In this document: positions 38,489 through 46,771 of the stretch, piece by piece
Layout: every line of letters starts with the position of its first letter
Position numbering within the stretch: the stretch's first letter is position 1
Assembly: GCA_902529805.1 (NCBI GenBank)
Contig: CABZXU010000010.1
Location: 1 to 56,390 of the forward strand
Reading direction: 5' to 3'
From: an uncultured Marinoscillum sp.
GTDB lineage: Bacteria > Bacteroidota > Bacteroidia > Cytophagales > MED-G16
Length of the DNA: 56,390 nt
The notes under the pieces: generated by a model
Databases searched by the model: none
Told to the model about the DNA's origin: nothing
The model's input: only the letters and a program-made list of their open reading frames with translations
Made by a program: the position numbers and the translations under genes

Positions 38489-40191
38489 TGAGCAATATTG
38501 ATTTTTTCATACTTTTTTCTACTCTACTATTTATTTCTTTATATGGTGCCTATAAGAATTTTTCTCATAAATCTATAAAATCTTATTTTCTTGGTGATAA
38601 CAAAATGTCTTGGGGTACTGTAGGTATCTCGGTAATGTTGACTCAAGCAACAGCAATAACTTTTTTATCTACTCCTGGTCAAGGTTTTGCTTCTGGAATG
38701 AGTTTTATTCAAAACTATTTTGGTCTTCCATTAGCTCTAATTGTAGTTTGTATATTTTTTATCCCTACTTATTTCAATTCTAAAGTTACCACTGCATATG
38801 AATATCTAGAACAAAGATTTGACTTAAAAACTCGAATATTAACATCTTTTCTTTTTCTTCTCCAAAGAGGTTTCCAATGTGGTTTAACAATATATGCTCC
38901 ATCAATAATTTTAACTACTATTCTTGACTGGAACCTTTCTTTAACTATTATTTGTGTTGGTATTTTAGTTATAATTTATACTGTAATAGGTGGCAGCAAA
39001 GCTGTAAGTTTTACTCAGAAACAGCAAATGGTAGTTATTTTAATTGGTATGCTTTTTGTCTTTTATTTTTTAATAAATAAATTATTTGTTTATACTACTT
39101 TTAATGAATCTCTTCAATTGGCTGGTGTTTTTAATAAAACAAATGCAATAAGTTTTAGTTTTGATCCATCTGAAAGGTATACTGTTTGGACAGGTTTATT
39201 AGGTGGGTTTTTTCTATCCTTATCTTATTTTGGAACTGATCAATCTCAGGTTTTGAGATATATTAATGCTAAAAACATTGATCAAAGTAGAATGGGATTA
39301 GTTTTTAATGCAATATTAAAAATACCTATGCAATTTTTTATTCTTTTACTAGGAGTGTTATTGTTCGTTTTTTATTTGTTTTATACACCCCCAATCCATT
39401 TTAATAAAAATGTTTTAGAACAGTTCAGATCATCTAATACTGAAACCTTAAATTCTTTTGAACTTTCTCATGAAAAATTATATAATGAAAGAAAAGATTT
39501 AATTAATGATTTTTTAGAAAATGATGATGAATTAATAAAAGAAAAATTATCTGTTATAATTTTAGAAAAATCTCAACAGCTTGATGATCAAAAAAATGAA
39601 CTTGAAAAGTTAATGGTTTCATCAGGTAGTAAATTAAAAAACTCTGAAAGTGATTATGTTTTTATATCTTTTATTCTAGATTATTTGCCTGTAGGTTTTA
39701 TTGGTTTATTATTAGCCGTTATTTTTTCTGCAGCAATGAGTTCAACATCAGCTGAAATAACAGCATTATCTTCTATTTCAACAATTGATTTTTATAAAAG
39801 ATTGATTAACAATAATTCTAAAGAAATTCAGTATATAAAGTATTCCAAATTATTTACTTTATTTTGGGGACTATTAAGTATTATTTTTGCTCTTACTTTG
39901 GTAACTAGTGAAAATTTAATTGAATCTATAAATATTGTTGCTTCTTTATTTTATGGAAATATTCTAGGTATTTTCTTAGTAGCTTTTTTTACAAAAAAAG
40001 TTAATTCAAGTAATGTTTTTTATGCTGCAATATTATCACAACTATTAGTTTTAATACTATTTATTTTGTCTAAATCTTCTATATTACAAATAGGTTATCT
40101 TTGGTTTAATTTAATAGGAGGGTGTATTACTATTATATTATCAATCATTTTTTATAAAATCAATGAGTATTTTAATTATAGCTCCAAATAG
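38488..40191 (+). CDS. Sodium:solute symporter (SSS family)
   Basis: This 567-residue multi-pass membrane protein has the SSS core. Features include GDNKMSWGTVGISVMLTQAT (TM1 with the unwound Na-site region), GGSKAVSFTQKQQMVVILIG, GGFFLSLSYFGTDQSQVLRY, and MSSTSAEITALSSISTIDFY with the second Na-site Ser/Thr. About 13 helices can be counted. A hydrophilic, glutamate- and lysine-rich insertion of about 75 residues lies between helices 7 and 8 (about 300-385). It probably imports a sugar or organic acid with Na+. It follows the 31-residue membrane protein and PIG-L deacetylase, and overlaps the next gene by 29 bases. Confidence 0.93.
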   Translation: MSNIDFFILFSTLLFISLYGAYKNFSHKSIKSYFLGDNKMSWGTVGISVMLTQATAITFLSTPGQGFASGMSFIQNYFGLPLALIVVCIFFIPTYFNSKVTTAYEYLEQRFDLKTRILTSFLFLLQRGFQCGLTIYAPSIILTTILDWNLSLTIICVGILVIIYTVIGGSKAVSFTQKQQMVVILIGMLFVFYFLINKLFVYTTFNESLQLAGVFNKTNAISFSFDPSERYTVWTGLLGGFFLSLSYFGTDQSQVLRYINAKNIDQSRMGLVFNAILKIPMQFFILLLGVLLFVFYLFYTPPIHFNKNVLEQFRSSNTETLNSFELSHEKLYNERKDLINDFLENDDELIKEKLSVIILEKSQQLDDQKNELEKLMVSSGSKLKNSESDYVFISFILDYLPVGFIGLLLAVIFSAAMSSTSAEITALSSISTIDFYKRLINNNSKEIQYIKYSKLFTLFWGLLSIIFALTLVTSENLIESINIVASLFYGNILGIFLVAFFTKKVNSSNVFYAAILSQLLVLILFILSKSSILQIGYLWFNLIGGCITIILSIIFYKINEYFNYSSK

Positions 40192-41086
40192 AGATGAAAA
40201 TATATGGAAAAAATCATTTATTGATTATGATCCTAATATAAAAGTTTTTAATTCTAGAGATACATTTGATGATGAATCTATAGATTGTGTTGTTGTATGG
40301 AATCACCCTCAAGGAGTATTAAAAAAATATAAAAATTTAAAACTTGTTTACTCAATGGGTGCCGGTGTAGATCACGTTTTCAATGACAGTGAACTTCCAG
40401 AAGACATACCTATATGTAAAATTGTTGATGATAGACTTTCTTTTTCTATGTCAAATTATATTATAATGGCAATTCTAAATTATCATAGAAGATTTTATAA
40501 ATATCAAAGTGATAAAAAAAATAAAGTTTGGGATCAAGAATCAAACCCTGAAATTAATCTAAAAATTGGCATTTTAGGTTTTGGTATTTTAGGAAAAGAT
40601 GCAGCTGAAAAACTTAAAAAATTAAATTTTGATGTTATTGGATATAGTTTAACTAAAAAAGAAGAAAAAGAAATTGATGTTTATTTTGGTAATAAAATTG
40701 ATCTTTTCTTATCAAAAATCAATGTTTTGGTTTGTACAGTTCCTTATACAAAAAGTACTCATTCGCTTTTAAATAAAGATCTATTTAATAAATTAAAAAC
40801 ACCCACATATTTAATTAATGTTTCAAGAGGAAAAGTGCATGTTGAAAAAGATATTTTAGATGGAATAGAATCAGGTAAGTTAACGGGTGCTTTTTTAGAT
40901 GTATTTGAAAAAGAACCTTTACCAAAGGATAGTTTTATTTGGGAGCATGATAAAATTCAGTTTACTCCCCATATTGCTAGTATAACTAATGTTAAAGCTG
41001 TTATTCCCCAAGTAGTAAAAAACTACAAAAACTTATTGTCAGGTAATAAATTAATTAATTTAGTTAATATAGATAAAAAGTATTAA
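40163..41086 (+). CDS. D-2-hydroxyacid dehydrogenase (GhrA-like glyoxylate/hydroxypyruvate reductase)
   Basis: This 307-residue NAD(P)-dependent enzyme has the Rossmann motif ILGFGILGKDAAEKL (about residues 137-151). NVSRGKVHVEKDIL holds the catalytic Arg region, GAFLDVFEKEPLP the Glu, and FTPHIASIT the catalytic His. The N-terminal MGAGVDH matches the GhrA branch. It would interconvert a 2-keto acid and a 2-hydroxy acid, for example glyoxylate/glycolate or hydroxypyruvate/glycerate. The ATG at 40163 overlaps the symporter end by 29 bases, so the two are translationally linked; the transporter may supply a related acid. Confidence 0.9.
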   Translation: MSILIIAPNRDENIWKKSFIDYDPNIKVFNSRDTFDDESIDCVVVWNHPQGVLKKYKNLKLVYSMGAGVDHVFNDSELPEDIPICKIVDDRLSFSMSNYIIMAILNYHRRFYKYQSDKKNKVWDQESNPEINLKIGILGFGILGKDAAEKLKKLNFDVIGYSLTKKEEKEIDVYFGNKIDLFLSKINVLVCTVPYTKSTHSLLNKDLFNKLKTPTYLINVSRGKVHVEKDILDGIESGKLTGAFLDVFEKEPLPKDSFIWEHDKIQFTPHIASITNVKAVIPQVVKNYKNLLSGNKLINLVNIDKKY

Positions 41087-41097
41087 AATAATATTTT

Positions 41098-42363
41098 ATG
41101 AAATTTAGAATTTTATTTTTTTTATTATTAATAATTTCTTATCCATTTTTTGGTCAGATTCCAATTAATAATCTTGTAGGAATTGAATCAATTTCAAATA
41201 TAAACACAGAGTTTTTTGAATATAATGGTTATATCAATAAAAATAAAAACTTTATCTTTTTCAATAGATCAAATGATCCAAATAATGTTGGTGGCATTAA
41301 GGATCAAGGAGATGTTTGGTATTCTAAAAAAGTATTTGATAATCTATGGACGTCTCCAGAGAATATGTTAGAACTAAATGATCAAGAAAATAATTTATTA
41401 TTAGGTGTTGAAAACCAAAACATTATTGTTTTCACTAATGGTGAAGTTAATATTTATAATATTACTGATGCAGGCACTAAGCTTATTAGTAATTCTTTTA
41501 TTAAATATTATAAATCTAATTCTAATATACTTTCTGGTTCAATTTCAGAAGATAAAAAATTAATAGTTTTATCTACAGATTCTTACGGATCATTTGGTGT
41601 TGAAGATTTATATGTTTCTAAAAAATTAAATGATTCAACCTGGTCATCATTAATTAATTTGGGATCATCAATTAATACTTCCTATCAAGAAACATATCCT
41701 TATTTATCTTCTGATAATTCAAGAGTGTTTTTTTCATCAAACGGTTATGATGGTTATGGTGGTTTTGATATATTTTATTCTGATAGACAAGATGATTCAT
41801 GGAAAAAATGGAGCAAACCAATAAATTTAGGAAACAAAATTAATTCTGAAGGTTCTGAAAATTCATTTATATACGATTCAAATTCTAATATAATATCTTT
41901 TAGTTCTTCAAAAAATAGTATTGGTAATTCTGATTTGAAATTTTATTATTTAAATCTTGATAAAGATGACTTACCGTCATCTGATATAAATAATTTCTCA
42001 AAAATTGAAGATGGTCAAAAAATCATATTAAATAAGGTATTTTTTTATCAATCATCTCATGAGTTGATGAATGAATCTTTTGATCAGTTAGATTTGATTT
42101 TTAATTTTTTAAATGAAAATGAAAACTTAACAGTATTTTTAGAGGGTCATACAGATAATATAGGTAATGCTAAAAAAAATCTAGAGCTTTCTGGTAAAAG
42201 AGTTCAAACAGTTAAAAAATATTTAACTACAAAAGGAATAAATAAAAAAAGAATTGATGGTAAAGGATTTGGAGGTGAAAGACCTCTTATATCAAATAAA
42301 AGTTCGTCATCAAATAAATTGAATAGGAGGGTAGAAATAATATTTAATAATAAGTTAGATTAG
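41098..42363 (+). CDS. OmpA-family protein with PD40-type repeats
   Basis: This 421-residue exported protein has a signal peptide (about 1-20, ending PFFGQ). The middle contains PD40/WD40-like beta-propeller elements such as YPYLSSDNSRVFFSSNGYDG and GGFDIFYSD. The C-terminal OmpA domain (about 310-420) has FLEGHTDNIGNAKKNLELSG and the peptidoglycan-contact Arg in NRRVEIIF. Such proteins tie the outer membrane to peptidoglycan; many are linked to gliding or surface structures. It starts 11 bases after the dehydrogenase and converges with the SDR gene (4-base gap). Confidence 0.92.
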   Translation: MKFRILFFLLLIISYPFFGQIPINNLVGIESISNINTEFFEYNGYINKNKNFIFFNRSNDPNNVGGIKDQGDVWYSKKVFDNLWTSPENMLELNDQENNLLLGVENQNIIVFTNGEVNIYNITDAGTKLISNSFIKYYKSNSNILSGSISEDKKLIVLSTDSYGSFGVEDLYVSKKLNDSTWSSLINLGSSINTSYQETYPYLSSDNSRVFFSSNGYDGYGGFDIFYSDRQDDSWKKWSKPINLGNKINSEGSENSFIYDSNSNIISFSSSKNSIGNSDLKFYYLNLDKDDLPSSDINNFSKIEDGQKIILNKVFFYQSSHELMNESFDQLDLIFNFLNENENLTVFLEGHTDNIGNAKKNLELSGKRVQTVKKYLTTKGINKKRIDGKGFGGERPLISNKSSSSNKLNRRVEIIFNNKLD

Positions 42364-42367
42364 ATTT

Positions 42368-43090
42368 TTAAAAAAACCTTGATAAAATCTTTTCAGGTAG
42401 GATTTTAATAAGTAAAGAAATTAATTTCCACCTTTTTGTTATATATAAAATATTCTTTTTTGATTCAATTCCTTTCATAATTTGACTACATGCTTTTTCA
42501 ACTGTAGATACCCAAAACAAATCATCTTTATTGCCCTGAAGAATTTCTGTGTCTACAAATCCTGGCCTAACATCTGTCAAATAAATTGGAATCTTTTTTC
42601 TGATTGTCTTGAATCTTAATCCTTGAAGATAATTAGCTTGATATGCTTTTGAGGCATTGTAAGATGGCGCAATACCATTTCCAATTTCAGAAGCAATAGA
42701 ACTAATATTTACAATATGACCATAGTTTTGATTTATAAAGTAATTAAAACCCCAATCAACAACTTGAGTAAAGCCTGATACATTAAGGTTATTAACTTTT
42801 TTTTCTATTTGATAATCTAATTTTTTATTTAATATACCAATACCTGAAGAATAAATTAAAAGGTCTAATCCGCCTAATTTATTAACTAGATAAGATAAAA
42901 GCTTATCGTTTTGCTCAGTAGATGAATCAAACTCTTTAATGATTACATTATTTGGATTAATGGATTTAATTTCTTCTAATCTCTCTATTCTTCTAGCAGA
43001 AATTGCTACTTTATAATTTTTTTTAAGAAGCTCTAAAGCTATACCTTTTCCTATACCCGAAGAAGCACCAATTATTATAGCTTTTTTCAT
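42368..43090 (-). CDS. Short-chain dehydrogenase/reductase
   Basis: This 240-residue classical SDR has the cofactor motif IIGASSGIGKGIALELL (residues 5-21) and NADP-type basic residues in ISARRIERL. NISSIASEIG has the catalytic Ser, and PSYNASKAYQANYL the Tyr-x3-Lys. VRPGFVDTEI is the usual C-terminal motif. The substrate is not predictable. The gene has its own promoter directly upstream and the ATG lies only 4 bases from the -7 box, so the mRNA may have almost no leader. Confidence 0.92.
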   Translation of the reverse strand: MKKAIIIGASSGIGKGIALELLKKNYKVAISARRIERLEEIKSINPNNVIIKEFDSSTEQNDKLLSYLVNKLGGLDLLIYSSGIGILNKKLDYQIEKKVNNLNVSGFTQVVDWGFNYFINQNYGHIVNISSIASEIGNGIAPSYNASKAYQANYLQGLRFKTIRKKIPIYLTDVRPGFVDTEILQGNKDDLFWVSTVEKACSQIMKGIESKKNILYITKRWKLISLLIKILPEKILSRFF

Positions 43091-43094
43091 TCGT

Positions 43095-43125
43095 CTAATC
43101 TACCTATATAGAATGAAAATACAAA
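43095..43125 (-). promoter_or_regulatory. Promoter of the SDR gene, probably leaderless
   Basis: On the minus strand TTTG (43125-43122), 19 bases, then TAGATTAG (43102-43095), a one-mismatch TAnnTTTG. The start codon at 43090 is only 4 bases beyond. The same boxes, spacing and distance occur at 43900-43930 before the next gene. Confidence 0.55.
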
Positions 43126-43200
43126 AAAATGAATTTAAAAAAAGTGTTAGAGTAACTTTATAATAAAAATAATAACTAAAATAAGATGGGATAAAAAATG

Positions 43201-43214
43201 ACGAATATGTTCGT
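43201..43214. terminator. Weak hairpin with A/T tracts, possible terminator
   Basis: ACGAA-TATG-TTCGT forms a short stem with A-rich DNA before it and T-rich DNA after it, so it could end transcription either way. It lies downstream of the secreted-protein gene that ends at 43332. A second weak stem (ACCCAA/TTGGGT, 43272-43291) lies between. The rest of the 43126-43331 gap shows nothing recognisable. Confidence 0.3.
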
Positions 43215-43331
43215 TTTTAAGTAAACTACCCCAAAACTTATTTGTAACACTAACTATAGGATTTTTTCCATACCCAAAAAAAATATTGGGTTTGTAGGAA
43301 AATCAAAAAATATCTAATATTGTGAGTTCTA

Positions 43332-43895
43332 TTAGTTAATTACTTTTGAAAGATCATTAACAATATAATTTGATGTTAATCTTGCTGAAACTAAAGGTTT
43401 AATTCCTTTTTTTGTTTTTTGATCTGTTAAATTCTTAGTTATTGATCCAGGAGGTATTGAATAGATAGAATTATAATATGCTGAAAGTTCTATGCTAAGT
43501 ACATTATCCAATAACTTTACTGACTTAATAGCTTCTTCACTTCTTGAAGAATTTAAATTTTTTACAGCAAATCGAGTTTCTATTCCTTCTAGGGGAGGTT
43601 TTTTTGATTTTCCAACAGAATTTAATAATCCACTTTTAACATTATCAACGGAATAATCTAAATATCCAATATTAGTTTTTTTTCCAGATTTATTTTCTTG
43701 TTTTTCAAGATAATATAAATTATTTCCAGTAAGGTTTTGAACTTTAAAAGTTATATCGTAGAAACTAGACTTTTTATTTTCTTTAATTAAATCATAAGAA
43801 TAAGAAACTCTTATTTTATCATTTTTAAGAATTTCAATTTCTTCTTGAGCGTATGATAAAAAAGGGATAAACAATAATAAAAGTAAATTTTTCAT
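43332..43895 (-). CDS. Secreted protein of unknown function
   Basis: This 187-residue protein has a cleavable signal peptide (MKNLLLLLFIPFLSYAQEE, cut probably after SYA). The mature part is a beta-rich domain with a strand pattern like YSYDLIKENKKSSFYDITFK, then QNLTGNNLYYLEK, resembling an immunoglobulin-like comparison of 'extra' properties. No family is recognised with confidence. No catalytic motif, no cysteines and no repeats are seen. Its promoter is directly upstream with a leaderless layout, like that of the SDR gene. It lies downstream of the hydrolase operon but is probably transcribed separately. Confidence 0.65.
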   Translation of the reverse strand: MKNLLLLLFIPFLSYAQEEIEILKNDKIRVSYSYDLIKENKKSSFYDITFKVQNLTGNNLYYLEKQENKSGKKTNIGYLDYSVDNVKSGLLNSVGKSKKPPLEGIETRFAVKNLNSSRSEEAIKSVKLLDNVLSIELSAYYNSIYSIPPGSITKNLTDQKTKKGIKPLVSARLTSNYIVNDLSKVIN

Positions 43896-43899
43896 TTAT

Positions 43900-43930
43900 C
43901 TAATCTACATTTATTTAATTTAAATTCAAA
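43900..43930 (-). promoter_or_regulatory. Promoter of the secreted-protein gene, probably leaderless
   Basis: On the minus strand TTTG (43930-43927), 19 bases, then TAGATTAG (43907-43900). The ATG at 43895 begins 4 bases later. The layout is identical to the SDR promoter at 43095-43125. Confidence 0.55.
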
Positions 43931-43948
43931 AAAGAATAATCTGAGAAG

Positions 43949-45082
43949 TTAATAACCTATTGTTATTGAACCTTTCCCTTTTGTAGCTTCATAGAAATTA
44001 TATTCAGGTAAATTATCAAATTCTTTTTTATGAAACCATTCGGCATCAGCGTCTATTTGATTAAATTCCTCATTTGTAAGACTATTATTTGAAATAACCA
44101 TTAAAAGTATTTTGAAGTTTTTTTGAGAATCATTCACATCAGGAATTCTTTTTCCTAATAATTCCTTTAAATATTCTGATGTGTATGTTGTCCTTGAAGA
44201 AGCTTTAAATCGCATTCTTTTATTAGATGCAGAACCAATAGCATATAGTGATAATGAGGTAATATTTTTAAAAACATCAAAGTCTTTAACAGAATCTATT
44301 GGAAGCATTCCAGCTAAATATAATTCAAGTTCATTATAAGGAGCATGGTAATCATTTATATGTCTAACTGGCTCAAATTTATTTACTGAATATGTACTAT
44401 CATCATATTCTTGAAGAGTACTTTGAATGAAACCTCCCAGTTGACCATTTACATTACCACCAGTAAAACCCCAGTGTGATCCATTATTTCTTCCAAATGG
44501 AAAAGAACTAATATTATTGCCATAATTAGAAACTGATTCAGTTTCTAATGCATGATTAGCCCAGTGATGCATTAATTCATGTAAAATTGGGCCATTTTTT
44601 ATTAATTTTCTATTACCTAAATGAATGACACCCTTTAATTTACCTTCAGATGAGCCAAACAAATTAGAATTACTGTAAATTGGATTAGTACATTGAGCAA
44701 TGATACATCCAATTCCATTAATATCGTTTGATACTGGTTGAAAACTACCTTCACCTTTTGCACTTTCAGTCTCTAGAGATTTTGGTGTTTTAGATTCATT
44801 TAATAAAAGAATTATAAAATCATATTTATCAGGAAATTCTTTATAAATATCTTTAGTCAACTTTATTAAGTTACTTTTATTTTTTTTAAAAGTATTATTT
44901 TCAACCCAATCATTATATTGCTCATCATTCATTATTAAAGTCGCAACTCTATTGTTTTTATGTTTTTCATAGTTATAGATTAATTCTTCATCTTCCCCAT
45001 TTGAAAGATCATCTATAGAATTACATGAAAGAAATAAGAGAATGCTCCAAAATAAAATTATTGATTTATAAAAAATTTTCAT
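43949..45082 (-). CDS. Lipoprotein with HExxH metallopeptidase motif
   Basis: This 377-residue protein has a lipoprotein signal ending LLFLSC (Cys20) with nearby acidic residues. The key feature is HELMHHWANH (His168-Glu169-x2-His172), a zinc-metallopeptidase motif, preceded by the helix GPIL. A downstream SHWGFTGG (about residues 206-213) and a conserved-looking ELYLAGMLP (about 254) could provide a third zinc ligand. I do not recognise a named peptidase family. It lies 1 base downstream of the gamma-glutamyltransferase gene, in an operon of lipoprotein hydrolases, which supports a peptidase role. Zinc binding is inferred, not shown. Confidence 0.7.
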   Translation of the reverse strand: MKIFYKSIILFWSILLFLSCNSIDDLSNGEDEELIYNYEKHKNNRVATLIMNDEQYNDWVENNTFKKNKSNLIKLTKDIYKEFPDKYDFIILLLNESKTPKSLETESAKGEGSFQPVSNDINGIGCIIAQCTNPIYSNSNLFGSSEGKLKGVIHLGNRKLIKNGPILHELMHHWANHALETESVSNYGNNISSFPFGRNNGSHWGFTGGNVNGQLGGFIQSTLQEYDDSTYSVNKFEPVRHINDYHAPYNELELYLAGMLPIDSVKDFDVFKNITSLSLYAIGSASNKRMRFKASSRTTYTSEYLKELLGKRIPDVNDSQKNFKILLMVISNNSLTNEEFNQIDADAEWFHKKEFDNLPEYNFYEATKGKGSITIGY

Positions 45083-45083
45083 A

Positions 45084-46769
45084 TTAATACCCTAGAGCAA
45101 CATTATCACCTCTTTTATCAGCACCACCTTCTAAGGTCTTATCATCTTTAATTAAAATACAATCCATTCTACCTATAGAGTTTCTTTCAATAAATGAATG
45201 ACCTTTTTCTTTTAAAAGATTTATATTTTCTTGAGACAATGTATTTTTTTCTATAATAATTGCATCAGGTAGCCATTGATGATGAAATTTTTTTGAATCA
45301 ACGGCTTCTTGCATTCCCATATTAAAATCTATTACATTTAATATTGTTTGAAATACTGATGTAATTATTGTTGAACCACCTGGGGTACCTAATACCATAA
45401 ATAAGTTATTATTTTTTTCAATAATTGTTGGGCTCATTGAAGATAACATTCTTTTATTAGCTTCAATAGAGTTAGCTTCTCCACCTACTAATCCAAACAT
45501 ATTTGGGTGTCCAGGTTTAACGCTAAAATCATCCATTTCATTATTTAAAAGAAAGCCCGCACCATCAACAACTACTTTGGATCCATATGCTCCATTAATT
45601 GTAGTTGTAACTGAAATGGCATTACCAAATTTATCTACTATAGAAAAATGAGTGGTTTCTTCGGATTCAATTAAATCTATATCTCCTTCTTTTATTTGAT
45701 TTGATGGAGTCTTTAGGTTATTTATTGTTCCAAACCTTTCTAATAAATAATTAGAACTAATAAGTTCATTTTGAGGGACTTCGTAAAAATCAGGATCTCC
45801 CAAATAAGTAGCTCTATCTGCATAAACACGACTTTCTATTTCAGATAATAAATGAATATAATCGGAAGAGTTATGTTTGAAATTGCTAACTTTTAGCATT
45901 TCAGCTCCTTTTAAAAGTTGATTTAATGCAATTCCACCACTTGATGGTGGGCCCATCGATATAATTTTATGATTTTTATAATATCCTATTACAGGTTCTC
46001 TCCAAATTGATGAATAATTTTTCAAATCATCTTTTGTGATAATTCCACCTCCATTAATCATCTCATTTAGTATCAATTCTGATGTAATTCCTGAATAAAA
46101 TCCATTTCTTTTATCGGTTTTGATTCTACTCAAGGTGTTTCCTAAATCATCTTGAATTAAAACGTCATTTTCTTTCCATTTCGATTCATTTATAAAAGAT
46201 ATTGGTTTATCATTCACCTTTTGAAAAGAAGATTTAACCTTATTTAAACTTGCTGATTGCTTTTTAGTAATATTAAATCCTTTTTTAGCAAAGATAATAG
46301 CAGGATCTAAAAGGGTAGACCAACTTAAAGATCCAAAGCGCTCGTAAAGAGTAACCATTCCATCTACAGAACCTGGAACCCCAGATGCTAAATGACCTAA
46401 TTTACTTTTATTATCATCAACAATTAACTCTCCATTTTCTTCTTTTAAATACATATTTCTAAATGAAAGCTTAGGAGCTTTTTCTCTAAAATCAAGCGAT
46501 CCAACCTCACCATTATTTAGTCTATATACTGCAAATCCTCCACCTCCTAAATTTCCAGCGCTTGGATAAACAACAGATAATGCAAAATGAACTGCTATAG
46601 CAGCATCAAATACATTTCCTCCTTTTTTAAGTATATCTATTCCTACTTCAGAGGCTAGGGGATGGGCTGAAGAAACCATACCAGATTTAGATATCGTTCC
46701 AACTACTTTATTGTTTTTTGTTTCACAAGAAAAACATAAAAAAAGGAATAAAAATATAACAAATCTCAT
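45084..46769 (-). CDS. ggt: Gamma-glutamyltransferase, predicted lipoprotein
   Basis: This 561-residue Ntn-hydrolase cleaves gamma-glutamyl bonds such as in glutathione. The signal ends in CFSC (Cys15), so it is a lipoprotein. The large subunit contains GNVFDAAIAVHFALSVVYP and NLGGGGFAVYR with Arg/Glu substrate residues. Self-cleavage would occur at Thr372 in SEETTHFSIVDKFGNA, releasing the small subunit. MLSSMSPTI and GTPGGSTIITSV form the oxyanion region. It is one base from the metallopeptidase-like gene and 2 bases after the penicillin-acylase-type gene, so it is in the same operon. Confidence 0.95.
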   Translation of the reverse strand: MRFVIFLFLFLCFSCETKNNKVVGTISKSGMVSSAHPLASEVGIDILKKGGNVFDAAIAVHFALSVVYPSAGNLGGGGFAVYRLNNGEVGSLDFREKAPKLSFRNMYLKEENGELIVDDNKSKLGHLASGVPGSVDGMVTLYERFGSLSWSTLLDPAIIFAKKGFNITKKQSASLNKVKSSFQKVNDKPISFINESKWKENDVLIQDDLGNTLSRIKTDKRNGFYSGITSELILNEMINGGGIITKDDLKNYSSIWREPVIGYYKNHKIISMGPPSSGGIALNQLLKGAEMLKVSNFKHNSSDYIHLLSEIESRVYADRATYLGDPDFYEVPQNELISSNYLLERFGTINNLKTPSNQIKEGDIDLIESEETTHFSIVDKFGNAISVTTTINGAYGSKVVVDGAGFLLNNEMDDFSVKPGHPNMFGLVGGEANSIEANKRMLSSMSPTIIEKNNNLFMVLGTPGGSTIITSVFQTILNVIDFNMGMQEAVDSKKFHHQWLPDAIIIEKNTLSQENINLLKEKGHSFIERNSIGRMDCILIKDDKTLEGGADKRGDNVALGY

Positions 46770-46771
46770 GT

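Noticed and set aside
43126-43331. Small RNA or tRNA in the largest intergenic gap
   Set aside because: No tRNA arms or T-loop consensus are visible, and only two weak hairpins occur. Nothing supports a defined RNA gene.
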